DNA of 30,986 nucleotides from Chromera velia (lineage: Eukaryota; Sar; Chromeraceae): positions 1 through 30,986 of the forward strand of contig JAHBMJ010001426.1 of NCBI GenBank assembly GCA_018398765.1, written 5' to 3'. Shown piece after piece: positions 21,311-30,986 of this stretch. Position 1 is the stretch's first letter. Each line of letters opens with the position of its first letter. The translations under genes were made by a program, and so were the position numbers. The notes beneath the pieces are model-generated. The model was given only the letters and a program-made list of their open reading frames with translations. It made no database searches and had not been told where the DNA came from.

Positions 21311-22464
21311 TCAGGTCTGCGGAGGGATGTTGAGTTCTTCCAAGGCTGCAGAGAACTTTGAGGCTCCTATCGGCTTCAAAAGAACTCGGTCACACCCTGC
21401 GGACAGAAACGCGTTCATGCTCTCTGCATCCCCACTCAACCCAATGAGGACCGGCCTTTCCCTCTCCCTCTCCCGTTCTGTCCCCAATTGCAAATCTGCC
21501 TCCTGGTTTCCTCCATTCTCTGCAGCCAGTTGCTTCGCTCTTTCTCTTCTGGTACGTGCTTGTTGAGAGGAGAAGTGACGAAGGATCGACGCAACGGCCT
21601 CGGCCCCTCCCATCTGAGGCATGTGGGCGTCCAGAAAAATCGCACGGAAGGTCTGGCCTGCAAGAGTCGATCCATTGGTTTGAATTCAACAACGCATTTC
21701 GTTAATGAGTGAAATCTCGAGAAAGTTTTGATTCCTCAGTGTTGCATCGATTATAAACGTCTATACGAACCCTTCATCTCTTCAAGGAAGCACTGGCCGT
21801 ATTGTTGTCGAGGGGGGGCGGGGAGGGAGCGAGGGAGGGAGAAAGAAAGCCAGAAGACAGGAAAGATGTATTTCTCTCCCAAGATGTCGCCTTTTGCAAA
21901 GAGACTCTCTCTGTGCTTGTTTTGTGCTCCTCTCCACGCACTCATCCGTCCATTCCTTTACTTGATCAATCGATCTATTGGCATGGAAAAACAGTCAGGG
22001 ATTCAGTTTCCCTACCTTCCCTTTCGTGGATTGCTCTGCTGACTGACTGACCCCTCGAGACAACTCGATCGACTGCTTCGGTGCCGTCTCCCGCAGTGAC
22101 CACCGAATACCCGAGTCTCCGGAGAGCAAGGGCAGACGCAATCTGGCACACCTGCATGAGGAGAAACAAAAACGATCAACGAGGAGAGAAAACCATGCAT
22201 CCAAAAAAGAATTGGAGAGCCCAATCCAAAAAAGCAAAAACTGATTTGACTCGCACACAAGCACGTGGACTCACGGATAGACCGAAAGATGGCTGGTCTC
22301 AGAGCGACAGAGAGCGAAATACGAAACATCAGACCAACAGAAAGGACAGAACAGTCAGTGGAGACGGAATGTCTTCGGTGGCGAGGAAAAGACGGGCCGA
22401 GAAGAAGAAGAAAAACAAGAAGAAGAAGAAGAAGAAGAAAAAGAAGAAGAAGAAGAAGAAGAAG

Positions 22465-22501
<37 letters not shown>

Positions 22502-25193
22502 AAATGGCCAGGTAGATGTTGAGCCCAAAGACCGTTTTCCTCCTTTCTTTTCTTTCCCCATTGCCCTCTTCTTCGACCCCCCCTTTTGTCTTCGGTTTCT
22601 CTCCTTTGTCATACACTAGCAAATTAAGAAAACCAGAATAAAGAAACTGACAGCTGAGTCGTCGACAACCAGAACATCTGCCGTGAAGTTCCTCAGGTCT
22701 CTCTCGGACAATCCTGCAGGTCCCCCCTCCCTCCCCCAGAGGCCCGGAAGATGGACCAGAAGAGGCAGGCCCCGGATCTCGTGGGCAGTCCCGCTCCGCT
22801 TCTTTCGACACTTCGCGGCGATCTCCAGAGCAGACGCGCGACGCTGGCTGAACACGGGCTGCGACTGTCTTCTGGGAGTTGCAGCAGAATTTGGACTGAG
22901 GGGTGAACCGTCTGAAAGAACCCCATGATCCAACTGAGGAAAGCAGAATGCGGTTGCCTCCTCATCACGTCCGGAGGATCTTCTGCGTCTCTGTCTGAGC
23001 CCCTCTTGTTCTTCTTTTCCCGAACTGCGAGAGGCTATGGGAAGTCTGGGTGCTCCATCGAATACTTCACTTGTGCGTCGAGATGCACTCATCCATACTG
23101 ATAGAGTAGCAGGGGGAGGGGATGCCAAACTCGAAAGAGAATCACAAACGGGAATCTCATCTTCTTCCCCTCCACTTTCCTTGCCCTCGCTGTCTCCCTG
23201 TTCTCCCTCCACTTCCCCCCACCCACCAGAGTTGATTCTGCTCTCAGAATCGCCCACCGGAATTTCGGTTGTTAAAGTTTCGGAAACTCGATTGGGGGGG
23301 CGTCTCTCAGGTCCATCACTCCCAGTACTCAACACAGGGGTCTCAAACTCAAAGAAGAACGTTGACCCTCGACCCTCCCCCTCGCTCTCTACCCCCACCT
23401 CCCCCCCACAATGAGCCTCTACAAACACCCGCGAGATGCACAGACCGAGACCTGTGCCCCCCCCGCCCTGCATAGACCCAGCCTTGATCTGCGAGTACGG
23501 CTTGAAGAGCTTCGACAGGTCTGCAGGGTCAATTCCCGCACCGCTGTCCTGGACCTCTACTCTGATGCGGGCCCATAGGCAGACTGATGCGAGGTCCGGC
23601 AGCCTGTCGGCGTGAGGACAGGACCCGGGGGGGTGCGAAGGAACGTCGTCGAGGAGAGACGCCTGCAGGGATAACCCCCGAGATGCATATGTTAATAGGG
23701 AAACCCCCGGAACAATCGAAGGCGGTAGACACAATCTTGAGAGAAAGCAGAAATAATGATAATCGGGCAGGTAGACATGCAGAGAGGGAGGGGAAGGGGA
23801 GAGGGTGAGGGAGAGCTACGAAAAGGCTAAGAACAATCGGCCTAGTTGATGACCGACAGAGCAGGCCTCTACGTGCGCATATAAACAGTTAGTGTAGGGA
23901 CTCGACCGGTCGCACTGCCGAAGTGTCACATAGACAAATCGGCATACAGCCACAGGAATGTCAGTCACCGAAGATAAAAGAAAGACCGACCGAGACACGC
24001 ATGGTCACCTCTCCCCCAGAGGGCGTGAATTTCCGAGCGTTGGACAGAAAGTTTCCGACTACCTGTCGAATTCTCAAAAAGTCGGCCCACCCTACCAAGG
24101 CCTCTCCCTCCATCGTTCCCGAGTATCCGAGCAAAAACACACTCCGGGATTCCATCAGATGGACAGGGAAGGCAGGTTGGTTGGAGAACACAGAAGGGGC
24201 AGAGGTATCACCAGTTCGGATATCGAGTTCTAGGCGAAGTTTGACATTTTTCTGTTTGAACACCAGCTGCTCTTCTTGCATAATTCTGAAGAAGAACGAG
24301 ACGACTTCTTCGCTTCGAAACTCATACTCGAAACATCCCGAATTCACCTTCTCCATTTGCAATACCTCATTGCAAACATTCCCTGCCAGAGTCATTTGGG
24401 CCTGTACCATCTCGGACAATTCGAAGAGACTTTCTATTGAAGATTCCACTCCCTCTGGCATTCTCTCCCGTTCTCCAGACACGCTCATTTTTTTCTTCAC
24501 CTCCATGACCGTGCTAGTGACCTCACTCATCATCAAGTACGCACCCCCGAGAGGCCCCCTTATTTCGTGAAACACATACGACAGAAACTGTTTTTGCCCT
24601 TCCCCAGACTCGCTGACTTCCACTTCTCTTGCGAGTCGCTTCGATGACCGCTGCGTCAAAAGAAGCTTTACTACTGCTGCTTGCGATACAGACAGTCCTG
24701 CTGCTCCGAAGACTGCAAACGCTTCTTTCCCAGAAGAGCTGCTGTGTACTGACAGCCAGACGGTCAAGGCCGTCCAGCACAAAGTGTTCACTCCCACGAA
24801 GACACAGGAAGAGAAGGCACGGAGAGAGAATAGACACACAAATACATTCAGAAACGCCATGAGAATAGCATGAACCAGAAGGTCAGCCGGAGTTATGGTA
24901 GTCGATGCGTCCCATTCCCTCACACCAAAAGAAAGGTTGAGAAGAATTGATGCAACCGACAGCAATACCGTCAGCGCGCCGTCTGGATGATCCGCACGAT
25001 GCGAAACTTCGGCACACAAGCCGAAGGTAAAACTCGCACCCACTGCGAGAAACAAGCTCACAGTAGAAGCTCTGCATATGAAGAATACAAAGAGGCTGCA
25101 GACGAGACCTCCTGCCGCGCACACAGGTAAGACTCGTCTGCACAACAACAGTTCCTCCCTCAAAGCGCTTTCACAGCTCTCCTGGGGCTTCAT
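21311..25193 (-). CDS. membrane hybrid histidine kinase with receiver domain (861 aa, 4 exons)
   Basis: The model is complement of 21311-21657, 22052-22151, 22652-23583 and 23987-25193, with GT-AG introns and matching phases. About six hydrophobic segments span residues 22-178 with only short loops between them. A HisKA domain follows with H-box FLSYVFHEIRGPL (phospho-His209). The ATPase domain has an N-box (N381, N385 in GNFLSNARKF), a G1 box DSGAG (415-419) and a G2 box GGGGTGLGL (442-450). A Ser/Arg-rich linker of about 230 residues leads to a receiver domain: VDDS (709-712), phospho-acceptor D756 in FLDAHMP, and K841 in LLKP. It should autophosphorylate and pass phosphate to its own receiver. 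A histidine phosphotransfer partner is not in the window. The start ATG at 25193 was chosen over an upstream in-frame ATG inside an AT repeat. A polar insert of about 35 residues (777-814) sits inside the receiver fold. The stimulus is unknown. Confidence 0.88.
22406..22498. repeat. polypurine (GAA)n(GA)n tract in intron
   Basis: About 90 bases of GAA/AAG repeats pass into a GA run, with almost no pyrimidines. It lies in the intron between exons 22052-22151 and 22652-23583 of the kinase gene, where the sense strand is therefore polypyrimidine. The Lys/Glu and Ser/Phe-rich open frames over it are artefacts. Confidence 0.95.
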
Positions 25194-26523
25194 TGCCACA
25201 CGCAGTTTTCGTTTTACTCGCTGCTGTCTCTGAAGGAAGCAGAGAGTTCCTCTGGTGCCTGCGAAGGCTGCATGTGAACAGAGTTCCACAAACACTATAT
25301 ATATAGACATATATATATATATATATATATGCATGCATCCTCAAAAATTATGAAGAGCCGCGTATATATACATGCATGCATGCATGCGTTTTGATTTTTT
25401 GCGCGCGCGCTGGCCGGGCAGACCGGGCGTACATGCAACTGACTTTTTTGTCAAAACTGTACGTGTGGTTGTGTCGATCGCGAAAGTACTCAGGAGTATT
25501 CTCACAACGCTTAATACCAGCTTCTACCAGCTAAGGCACTCAGGACATAAATCCTAATCCTAGTTCTAACGTAGTATAAGGCAGCGAAAAAGGTTAAGTT
25601 TATATTTTTTTCGTCTTTTTTTATCTTTTTTTGTTCTTTATCGTTTTATTTTGATCAAACGTTAAACGTTTCATACATGGTTATCCCACTTAATTTTTTA
25701 AAAATATTTTTACAATCAACTTTTAAAACCCACAACTACCCAGAACACTAATTCAATGCAATTTATCATGCAATTATGTTTCTTTTAATTTTTTTCCGGG
25801 AATAAAAAAATTAAACTCAAAAAAACATTGATTTTTTTTTATTTTCTCTTTACGACCTGGCATACAGAAAGCCACAGACAGGTAGAGATGGGCAGACAAG
25901 GACGGAGACTGACAGACTGTACTCATTCTTGTTGCTTCGACAAAAGATGAGAGAAAGGAAAGGGAAGTACACTGCATTCTAGGCTGTACTCCAACCATAC
26001 AAACAGAAACAGCGAGACGTACAGAGACAGAGACAGCCTCACATAGCATCACACACATACAACAGTTCGAGAACAGCGAACTGACTAAAAAGGCAAAAAC
26101 GGAGAGACGCCACACAGAAAAAAGAAAAGAAAAAAAAGAAAAAAGAGACAAAACAGGCAAAACACAACAGCGGGCAAAGACAGAAAAATGCATCCGTAGT
26201 CAGGGGCTGAAGGCTCATTCACCAACGCTTCGACAAAAAAAAAAGAGCCGCTTTAGACAACACACAGGCCGAGGAAATATTGAAGCAAGATGAAAATACA
26301 ATGACCCGCATGATCTTTTATTGCCCAGACATCACCGAGCATCAACAAAATGCGCCGATAGTGGCGAGCCATGATGTCAAAACTTTTAAATCCGCGATCA
26401 CAACAAAAGATCAAGAATGAATTCGGTTCTGTCTCATCAGTCTCTCCCCATGCCTGCCTGTCTGAATCATCCGGGCAGGCACACACCCATCCATCCATCC
26501 ATCCATCCAAGATTTTCCTTCAA
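25194..26523. other. intergenic region with AT repeat and TGCATG words, no gene seen
   Basis: Upstream of the kinase start lie an AT dinucleotide run (25296-25330), TGCATGCA at about 25330-25338, a TGCATG run at 25371-25387 and a GCGCGC block. These are plausible promoter elements by position only. From 25560 to 25860 the DNA is T/A homopolymer-rich. From 25860 to 26520 it is A- and purine-rich with no supported exon; this part is probably 3' flank of the DnaJ gene. Confidence 0.5.
26488..26510. repeat. (CATC)n microsatellite
   Basis: About five CATC units in the 3' flank of the DnaJ gene, the same motif as the longer intronic array at 16286-16325. Confidence 0.85.
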
Positions 26524-27621
26524 TCACGCAGTAGCTGGCAGAGCCTGGCGAATTAGGTCTTTTTGAGAATCGGACAGATACGAGGGGAATTTCACCTTGA
26601 AGGTGATCAACAATTTCCCCCGTCCCCCCTCCCCCCTCTTCGGCATTCCCTTTTCCGGAATCACCATCACAAACCCGTTATCCGTCACTGCATCCCTCTT
26701 GACCTCAACTTCCGTATGGTCGAGGTGTTTCAACACACGGGAGAATCCGACCAGGGCATCAAGCAACGAGATCTCCATCAACATATGGAGATCCGACCCT
26801 TTCCTTGTGAAAATTGAATGCGGGACTTCCTCAATGGCAAGCACGAGGTCGCCAGGCTCGTGCCCCACCTTTTGTTCTGCCGCACCTTCAAAGGTGATAA
26901 TGTCCCCATTCCGCATCCCCGCCTCGACATAGGCAGTCAGATAGATCCGTTCTTCTTCTGTCTGCCCTTTCGGACAAGCAGAGCACTTACTCTTCCATGC
27001 CTTCCCCCTTGCCACACAACTGTCATCGTGCATTTGATTCTGCACCATAAAGCCGGGGCCCATCTGTTGGGTCACTACCCGAAGGCCGGGGCCCTGACAG
27101 TCCCTCCTCTCAATGAAGCACTCGTCGGCAGACACACACATGACAGGACGTGTGTAAGAGACGTGAAAGACCTCCCCAAAGAATAGCTGGTCGAGGGAAC
27201 ATCGCAGCTTCATTTTCAACCCCGGGGTCTTTGGGGTGTCAGGACGACCTCGAGGTCTGCCTCCCCCGAAGCCGAAGGCAGAGAAAATATCAAACGGGTC
27301 CATGTGGTCAGGCTGCTGTGCTGCCTGCTTGAGCCCCTCTTCCCCGTATCTGTCGTAAGTCTTTCTCTTCTCTGGATCTGACAGGGCTTCATAGGCTTCT
27401 GCAATTTCTGAAAACTTTTTTCCTGCTTCGGGGTCGGGGTTCTTGTCTGGGTGATATTTCATGCTCAATTTGCGGTAGGCTTTCTTGACATCGGCGCTGG
27501 TGGCAGACTTGGTGATACCGAGAATTTTGTAGAAGTCTCTCGCAACTGCGAGATCTGAAAATGCGAAGAGGAGAAAAAGGAGTCGGAAAGGAAGTCTCCA
27601 ACTCAAAACTTGTCGGAACAT
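26524..27621 (-). CDS. ER-type DnaJ/Hsp40 co-chaperone, ERdj3/DNAJB11-like (365 aa)
   Basis: This intronless frame begins with a hydrophobic signal sequence (residues 1-27). The J domain spans about 28-95 with the HPD motif at 57-59, which stimulates Hsp70 ATPase. A short Gly/Phe/Arg segment (about 116-128) precedes the C-terminal substrate-binding domains. A Cys-containing insert (C162, C168, C175, C202, C213, C216) includes QMGPGFMVQ, matching the ERdj3 pattern, in place of the four CxxCxGxG motifs of classical type I DnaJ. The later segments GDLVLAIEEVPH, LLDALVGF and FPSYLSDSQKDLIRQAL are typical of the family. Length is close to human ERdj3 (358). The predicted role is an ER-lumen partner of BiP. 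There is no KDEL-like end (ALPATA), as in ERdj3, which is kept by its partners. The ATG at 27621 was chosen because the signal peptide follows it directly; the frame is open further upstream. Confidence 0.93.
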   Translation of the reverse strand: MFRQVLSWRLPFRLLFLLFAFSDLAVARDFYKILGITKSATSADVKKAYRKLSMKYHPDKNPDPEAGKKFSEIAEAYEALSDPEKRKTYDRYGEEGLKQAAQQPDHMDPFDIFSAFGFGGGRPRGRPDTPKTPGLKMKLRCSLDQLFFGEVFHVSYTRPVMCVSADECFIERRDCQGPGLRVVTQQMGPGFMVQNQMHDDSCVARGKAWKSKCSACPKGQTEEERIYLTAYVEAGMRNGDIITFEGAAEQKVGHEPGDLVLAIEEVPHSIFTRKGSDLHMLMEISLLDALVGFSRVLKHLDHTEVEVKRDAVTDNGFVMVIPEKGMPKRGEGGRGKLLITFKVKFPSYLSDSQKDLIRQALPATA

Positions 27622-28188
27622 TTTGATACAGACAGAGCACTCGGAAGGTAGTGTATAGGTAACCTCAAATCTGCACCAACTCTCCAATCCTCGAAGGGAA
27701 ACCGAAGAATTTGTCGAGCTAGGTCTTTGTGGGCGGACGGCTCGAAAATCGGACTTGTCCCACACAACTGAGCCTCGGCACACGATGCCACACACGGTTC
27801 ACTCCTTCTCCAAAGCCGGGTTTGCTGGTGAACGTGCCTTGAAGCCGAATGAGGTGGTCGGATCTTTCCACGTGTGCCGGAGCAGAAGAAGTGGATATCT
27901 CACGTGAATAGACGTCTCCGCAAAAGATCAAGCGCGCGGCCAGTGACAAAACGATGAAGCTCGCACAAGTTCATGAGCGCGACGTGCAGTGAAAAATCAT
28001 TAATTGCCTCCTTTAATTTCCCCTGACTTTTTTGCCACGTACGTACAGCTATAGATTACCACACAAAACATCACAAAAGGTCCGTAAATGTCCGTAAGAT
28101 TGGTCTCAGTCAATGGTCTGGTGCCGCAGTGGTGCGTGTGGATGTTCTTGTGGTAGACCTGGCAAGTCAGTGTTTGTGCCTGTCCAAG
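27622..28188. promoter_or_regulatory. divergent upstream region of the DnaJ and Cys-rich protein genes
   Basis: This 0.57-kb interval separates the starts of the minus-strand DnaJ gene and the plus-strand Cys-rich gene, so both promoters should lie here. I cannot assign core elements. The upstream frame of the DnaJ gene stays open into it but lacks a signal peptide, so it is probably untranslated leader. Confidence 0.4.
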
Positions 28189-29528
28189 ATGAACAAGCAA
28201 GAATCCTTGTTCGTTCCGAAAGGTTCACAGCCGTCTACATCCGTCTCCAGGAACACTGCACACAGGATGTTCCAGTTGGACGGGAAGCGGCTGATGACGC
28301 GGCCTCTTATTCTCGTATGTCTTCTCTGCAATGTTATGTGGGCGACGACGTACGAGTGTTTTTTGCCCGAAGACTTTTCAACTGAGCTCGTTGACGGAAT
28401 GGAGGGACCGATTGCCTTCCAGCCTTCCGATCTTGGGGGCGATTTCACAAATTTTACCAGTGTAGGTCTTGAGTGCGCGGGCGGTTTCTCATGCGGGACA
28501 TCCCTTTTCGGTAATACCTTACGGTACAACAGCAACTGTTTCGCGATTCTCCGCTGCCACGAGAACGGAAACATCACCGCTATGACTCGTGCGGCTTGCG
28601 TTCCTCCAGTTCCCTGCGATCTGCCTCGTAATCTTTCCCTCTCCTTCCCTCGGCTTGAAGGCCTGTGCTTCTGAGAAATGACACAGATGGTAACTCGACA
28701 CTCACAAGGGATTTCGCGTTCGGGCGTCGGATTGTCGAGTTTCTTAAGTGCGCGGAGGGTTTCCGATGCGGCTACAGGAGGGCCGGGACCCAAGAATGGC
28801 ATGACGCCGGGGCGGGAGACATGGGGAGCTGCAAGGCCGAGTTCGAATGTTCAGAGGCCAACGGGACAGTAAGCAGGAGAGAGAGGTCGCAGGAGGTTAA
28901 GTGCTCCGACAGGCACTGCACCCTGGCCTCTGGGGCCTCTCTCTCCAGCATCCCCGGCCCTCCTGGTCTCAGGGCGAAATTAGAGGACGGGGACGGGCCG
29001 GTTCTTTTGAACGATAAGGGAGAAGGCTTCTCTATGCCCGTCTTCACCACAAAAGATAAACTCTTTGCCACGTGTGAGACAGGTATGAAGTGTCAATACT
29101 CGGATTGGGATGCAAATTTCTTTGAATTTCTTCGTGGTTGGAAAACCTGGAGAGATGCGGACGATGAGAGCGAGTGTTTTATCAACGTGAAGTGTGATGA
29201 TGGCAGGTTGGTGGAAACTCCAGAGCCGCCACACGGGAGCAGTCAGACGGTGAGGAGACTGAGGTGCGTCACAAATACCACCACCACCAGCACTACCACC
29301 ACTACCACTACTACGACCACTGCCACGACCAGTACCCCATTACCGACAGCGACTCCTGAAGGAACGTCTGGTGCAACGTCTTTGCCTTCTCCGTCTCTGT
29401 TTCAAGTTTGGTGTTCACATCCGCTGCCTCTCTTTTCTTCTTCCTCCGTTGAACAAGGAAACAGCGCCTTTCCACACACGTGCGCTTGTGTTGGTACATG
29501 TCATTCGATGGCATGGTGCATGAGATGA
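28189..29528 (+). CDS. secreted/surface Cys-rich repeat protein with Thr-rich stalk, one apparent frameshift
   Basis: The frame from ATG 28189 has a hydrophobic signal segment (PLILVCLLCNVMWA); later ATGs at 28267 or 28294 would place it nearer the N-terminus and may be the true start. It closes at 28674, but the protein plainly continues in another frame to 29528. Three diverged repeats share the pattern CxxG(F/M)xC, a variable loop, CxxxxxC or CxxxxC, then a following Cys: about 28462-28614, 28737-28935 and 29061-29270. A Thr-rich stalk follows (29275-29340), as in mucin-like surface proteins. N-glycosylation sequons such as NFT and NIT fit an extracellular protein. The residues after the stalk look less protein-like and may be intron or untranslated sequence. 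I recognise no named family. The frame change may be a sequencing error, a very short intron or a real mutation. Confidence 0.6.
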
Positions 29529-30690
29529 TGTCGGTTCGTTGGTTGGTGGCACTCTTATTGCCATGTAAGTCGTGAGTGATGGTCGTCTGGTGTTGCATCG
29601 TCGAGGGCTGAGCTGTGTGTGTCTTGTGCGTGTGAGTCATGCTGCTGTTGCTGATTCTGTTGCTCGTGCCGGAAAAAGGAACAATGGAAGAAGCCAGGCA
29701 GACAAATAGATTCGTGATGATGCATCGAGGTTCAAATGAGGGACGGGAGCATTACGTGGGCGATAGAAATGTCAGAGGGCTAGTTGCTTGAAAAGAGAAA
29801 GAAGAAATGCGGCCAGGTTTGGCAGAGAGATTGGACAACTGGGGAATGGTTTCAGGTTTTTCTTCCGCAATTGGCGTTTCTTTCCCTCCTGAACCGTTCT
29901 TTCGTTGTCTGTCTATCTTTAATCTGTCTAGAGTAAATCAGGCTTTAGGTCTCGTACTACACTTCATGTCTTCAGCATTGCTTCAACAAGTTCAACGACT
30001 TCGGTTCATGACAGCTTGATACGCACATTGGTACGACGTTTCGAGTTGGACTCCTCCTTGGAGACATTCCTCGAATCTACCCTCGTCGGTCCCTCGAATA
30101 CAAAACATCAAACAGGAGTCGTGATCAAATGTATACAGGAACTTCCGCACATTTAAATTGAACTGTATAGTTTTAACGATTTGTTTAAACGACACTGGCA
30201 CGTATGTGTATAGGTTTATGATGGTTAAATATGGAATTGCGATTTTTATTATTTTTTTTTATTAATTTATGTACTCTAGAATTTATATTAAATTGAATGA
30301 TTACTTTTTAAATATATAGCTAAATTTATGATTAAATTTCATATTTTAGGCAGAGATTTGATGAATCACGCACTAGATCACTCATTTAAACTACTAACCG
30401 TGAATGTCAGAAACATTTGATATCGATCGATCAATGGCTAAAAACTTTAGCTAGGACGATTTGAATAATTTTAAATGTATTATAATATGTATGGTTGAAT
30501 TAATATAATATAGTAGATAAAAAGAAACATTCATGCAATCATAGAGTTAATTTATACAGTTGATTAACTCTATGAAAAGCTATAATCACCTCGCTTTCAT
30601 TTTATTCACAAGTGTTATGCATGCACCATGCATTGTATGTATACGTGTCTCACTTTCTTAATTCATAGTGCCAGCGGGCAAACCTGCACA
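29529..30690. other. intergenic, no gene seen
   Basis: Up to about 30030 the composition is mixed, with short open frames but no start context, splice signals or recognisable domain. From about 30130 to 30600 it is AT-rich, with homopolymer T/A runs like the other islands in the window. A TGCATGCA-like word lies at about 30617-30630. Confidence 0.55.
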
Positions 30691-30712
30691 GTTTTAACTA
30701 GCCACGGCTAAG

Positions 30713-30810
30713 TCACCTCGTAACCAGCGACTTCTTGTTAATGATCGCTTTTTGTTGAACCATCGGGGCTGCAGTTCTTCCATACGTTGAGCCCACAGAT
30801 GTTGAGAAGC
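30713..30810 (-). CDS. doubtful terminal exon of a gene extending past the right edge
   Basis: On the minus strand a good acceptor (TTTGCAG) precedes a short open stretch ending at a stop at 30713-30715, reading GFSTSVGSTYGRTAAPMVQQ and about 11 more residues. The same frame is also open upstream (CRKIGLLFASLVFAG) until it meets the CA repeat. A second frame over the same DNA is open to 30694. Nothing identifies a family, and the upstream part lies outside the window. Confidence 0.2.
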
Positions 30811-30885
30811 CTGCAAACACGAGAGAAGCAAAGAGGAGACCAATTTTTCGGCAAAGCTCTGAGAGGATGATCTGTTGCACTTCAT

Positions 30886-30931
30886 TGCACACACGCACAC
30901 GCGCACACACACACACACACACACACAGACA

Positions 30932-30968
<37 letters not shown>

Positions 30969-30986
30969 TTTACACACACACACACA
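30886..30986. repeat. (CA)n microsatellite at the right edge
   Basis: An interrupted CA run of about 100 bases, with CG and TC interruptions and a short TTTTT break, continues past the end of the window. Its Cys/Val open frames are artefacts. Confidence 0.95.

Noticed and set aside
22329-22811. Minus-strand frame with long Phe/Ser runs
   Set aside because: It is produced by the polypurine repeat; the real kinase exon ends at 22652.
28167-28802. Minus-strand frame of 211 residues
   Set aside because: It is the antisense shadow of the Cys-rich gene, which has a signal peptide and repeats on the plus strand.
29807-30019. Plus-strand frame of 70 residues
   Set aside because: No splice context, homology or repeat supports it, and it lies where composition changes toward an AT-rich island.

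Overview
The window looks like nuclear DNA of a unicellular eukaryote. Genes are split by many short-to-medium GT-AG introns, there are no operons or ribosome binding sites, simple-sequence repeats are frequent, and coding blocks of roughly even base composition are separated by AT-rich islands. A eukaryotic ER chaperone, a hybrid histidine kinase and a TerD-domain protein together suggest a microbial alga or protist. A photosynthetic alveolate such as a chromerid is my best guess, but this is inference, not proof.

Layout. Bases 1-190 may hold the acidic end of an unseen gene. Bases 405-975 are a 58-bp minisatellite, followed by an AT-rich island to 2342. From 13101 down to 2343 (minus strand) runs a large gene that I model with 21 exons. 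It encodes about 1419 residues of unrecognised, mostly helical protein with a double acidic Ser/Asp tail. A 0.9-kb shared upstream region (13102-14013) separates it from a plus-strand gene of 11 exons (14014-19684). That gene encodes a 701-residue fusion: Pro-rich N-terminus, von Willebrand A (vWA) domain, C2 domain, TerD domain. Reading phases agree across all its junctions, and this is the most interesting object in the window.

After another AT-rich island comes a four-exon minus-strand gene (25193-21311) for an 861-residue membrane hybrid histidine kinase with its own receiver domain. Next is an intronless minus-strand gene (27621-26524) for an ER-type DnaJ of the ERdj3/DNAJB11 family. Divergent from it lies a plus-strand gene (28189-29528) for a secreted or surface Cys-rich repeat protein with a Thr-rich stalk. 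It is interrupted by one apparent frameshift. The last 1.4 kb is AT-rich and ends in a CA repeat, with at most a doubtful terminal exon.

Functional reading. There is no obvious single pathway. Several products relate to signalling and stress: a vWA-C2-TerD protein with three predicted metal-binding sites, a phosphorelay kinase and an ER chaperone. Their proximity does not show that they act together.
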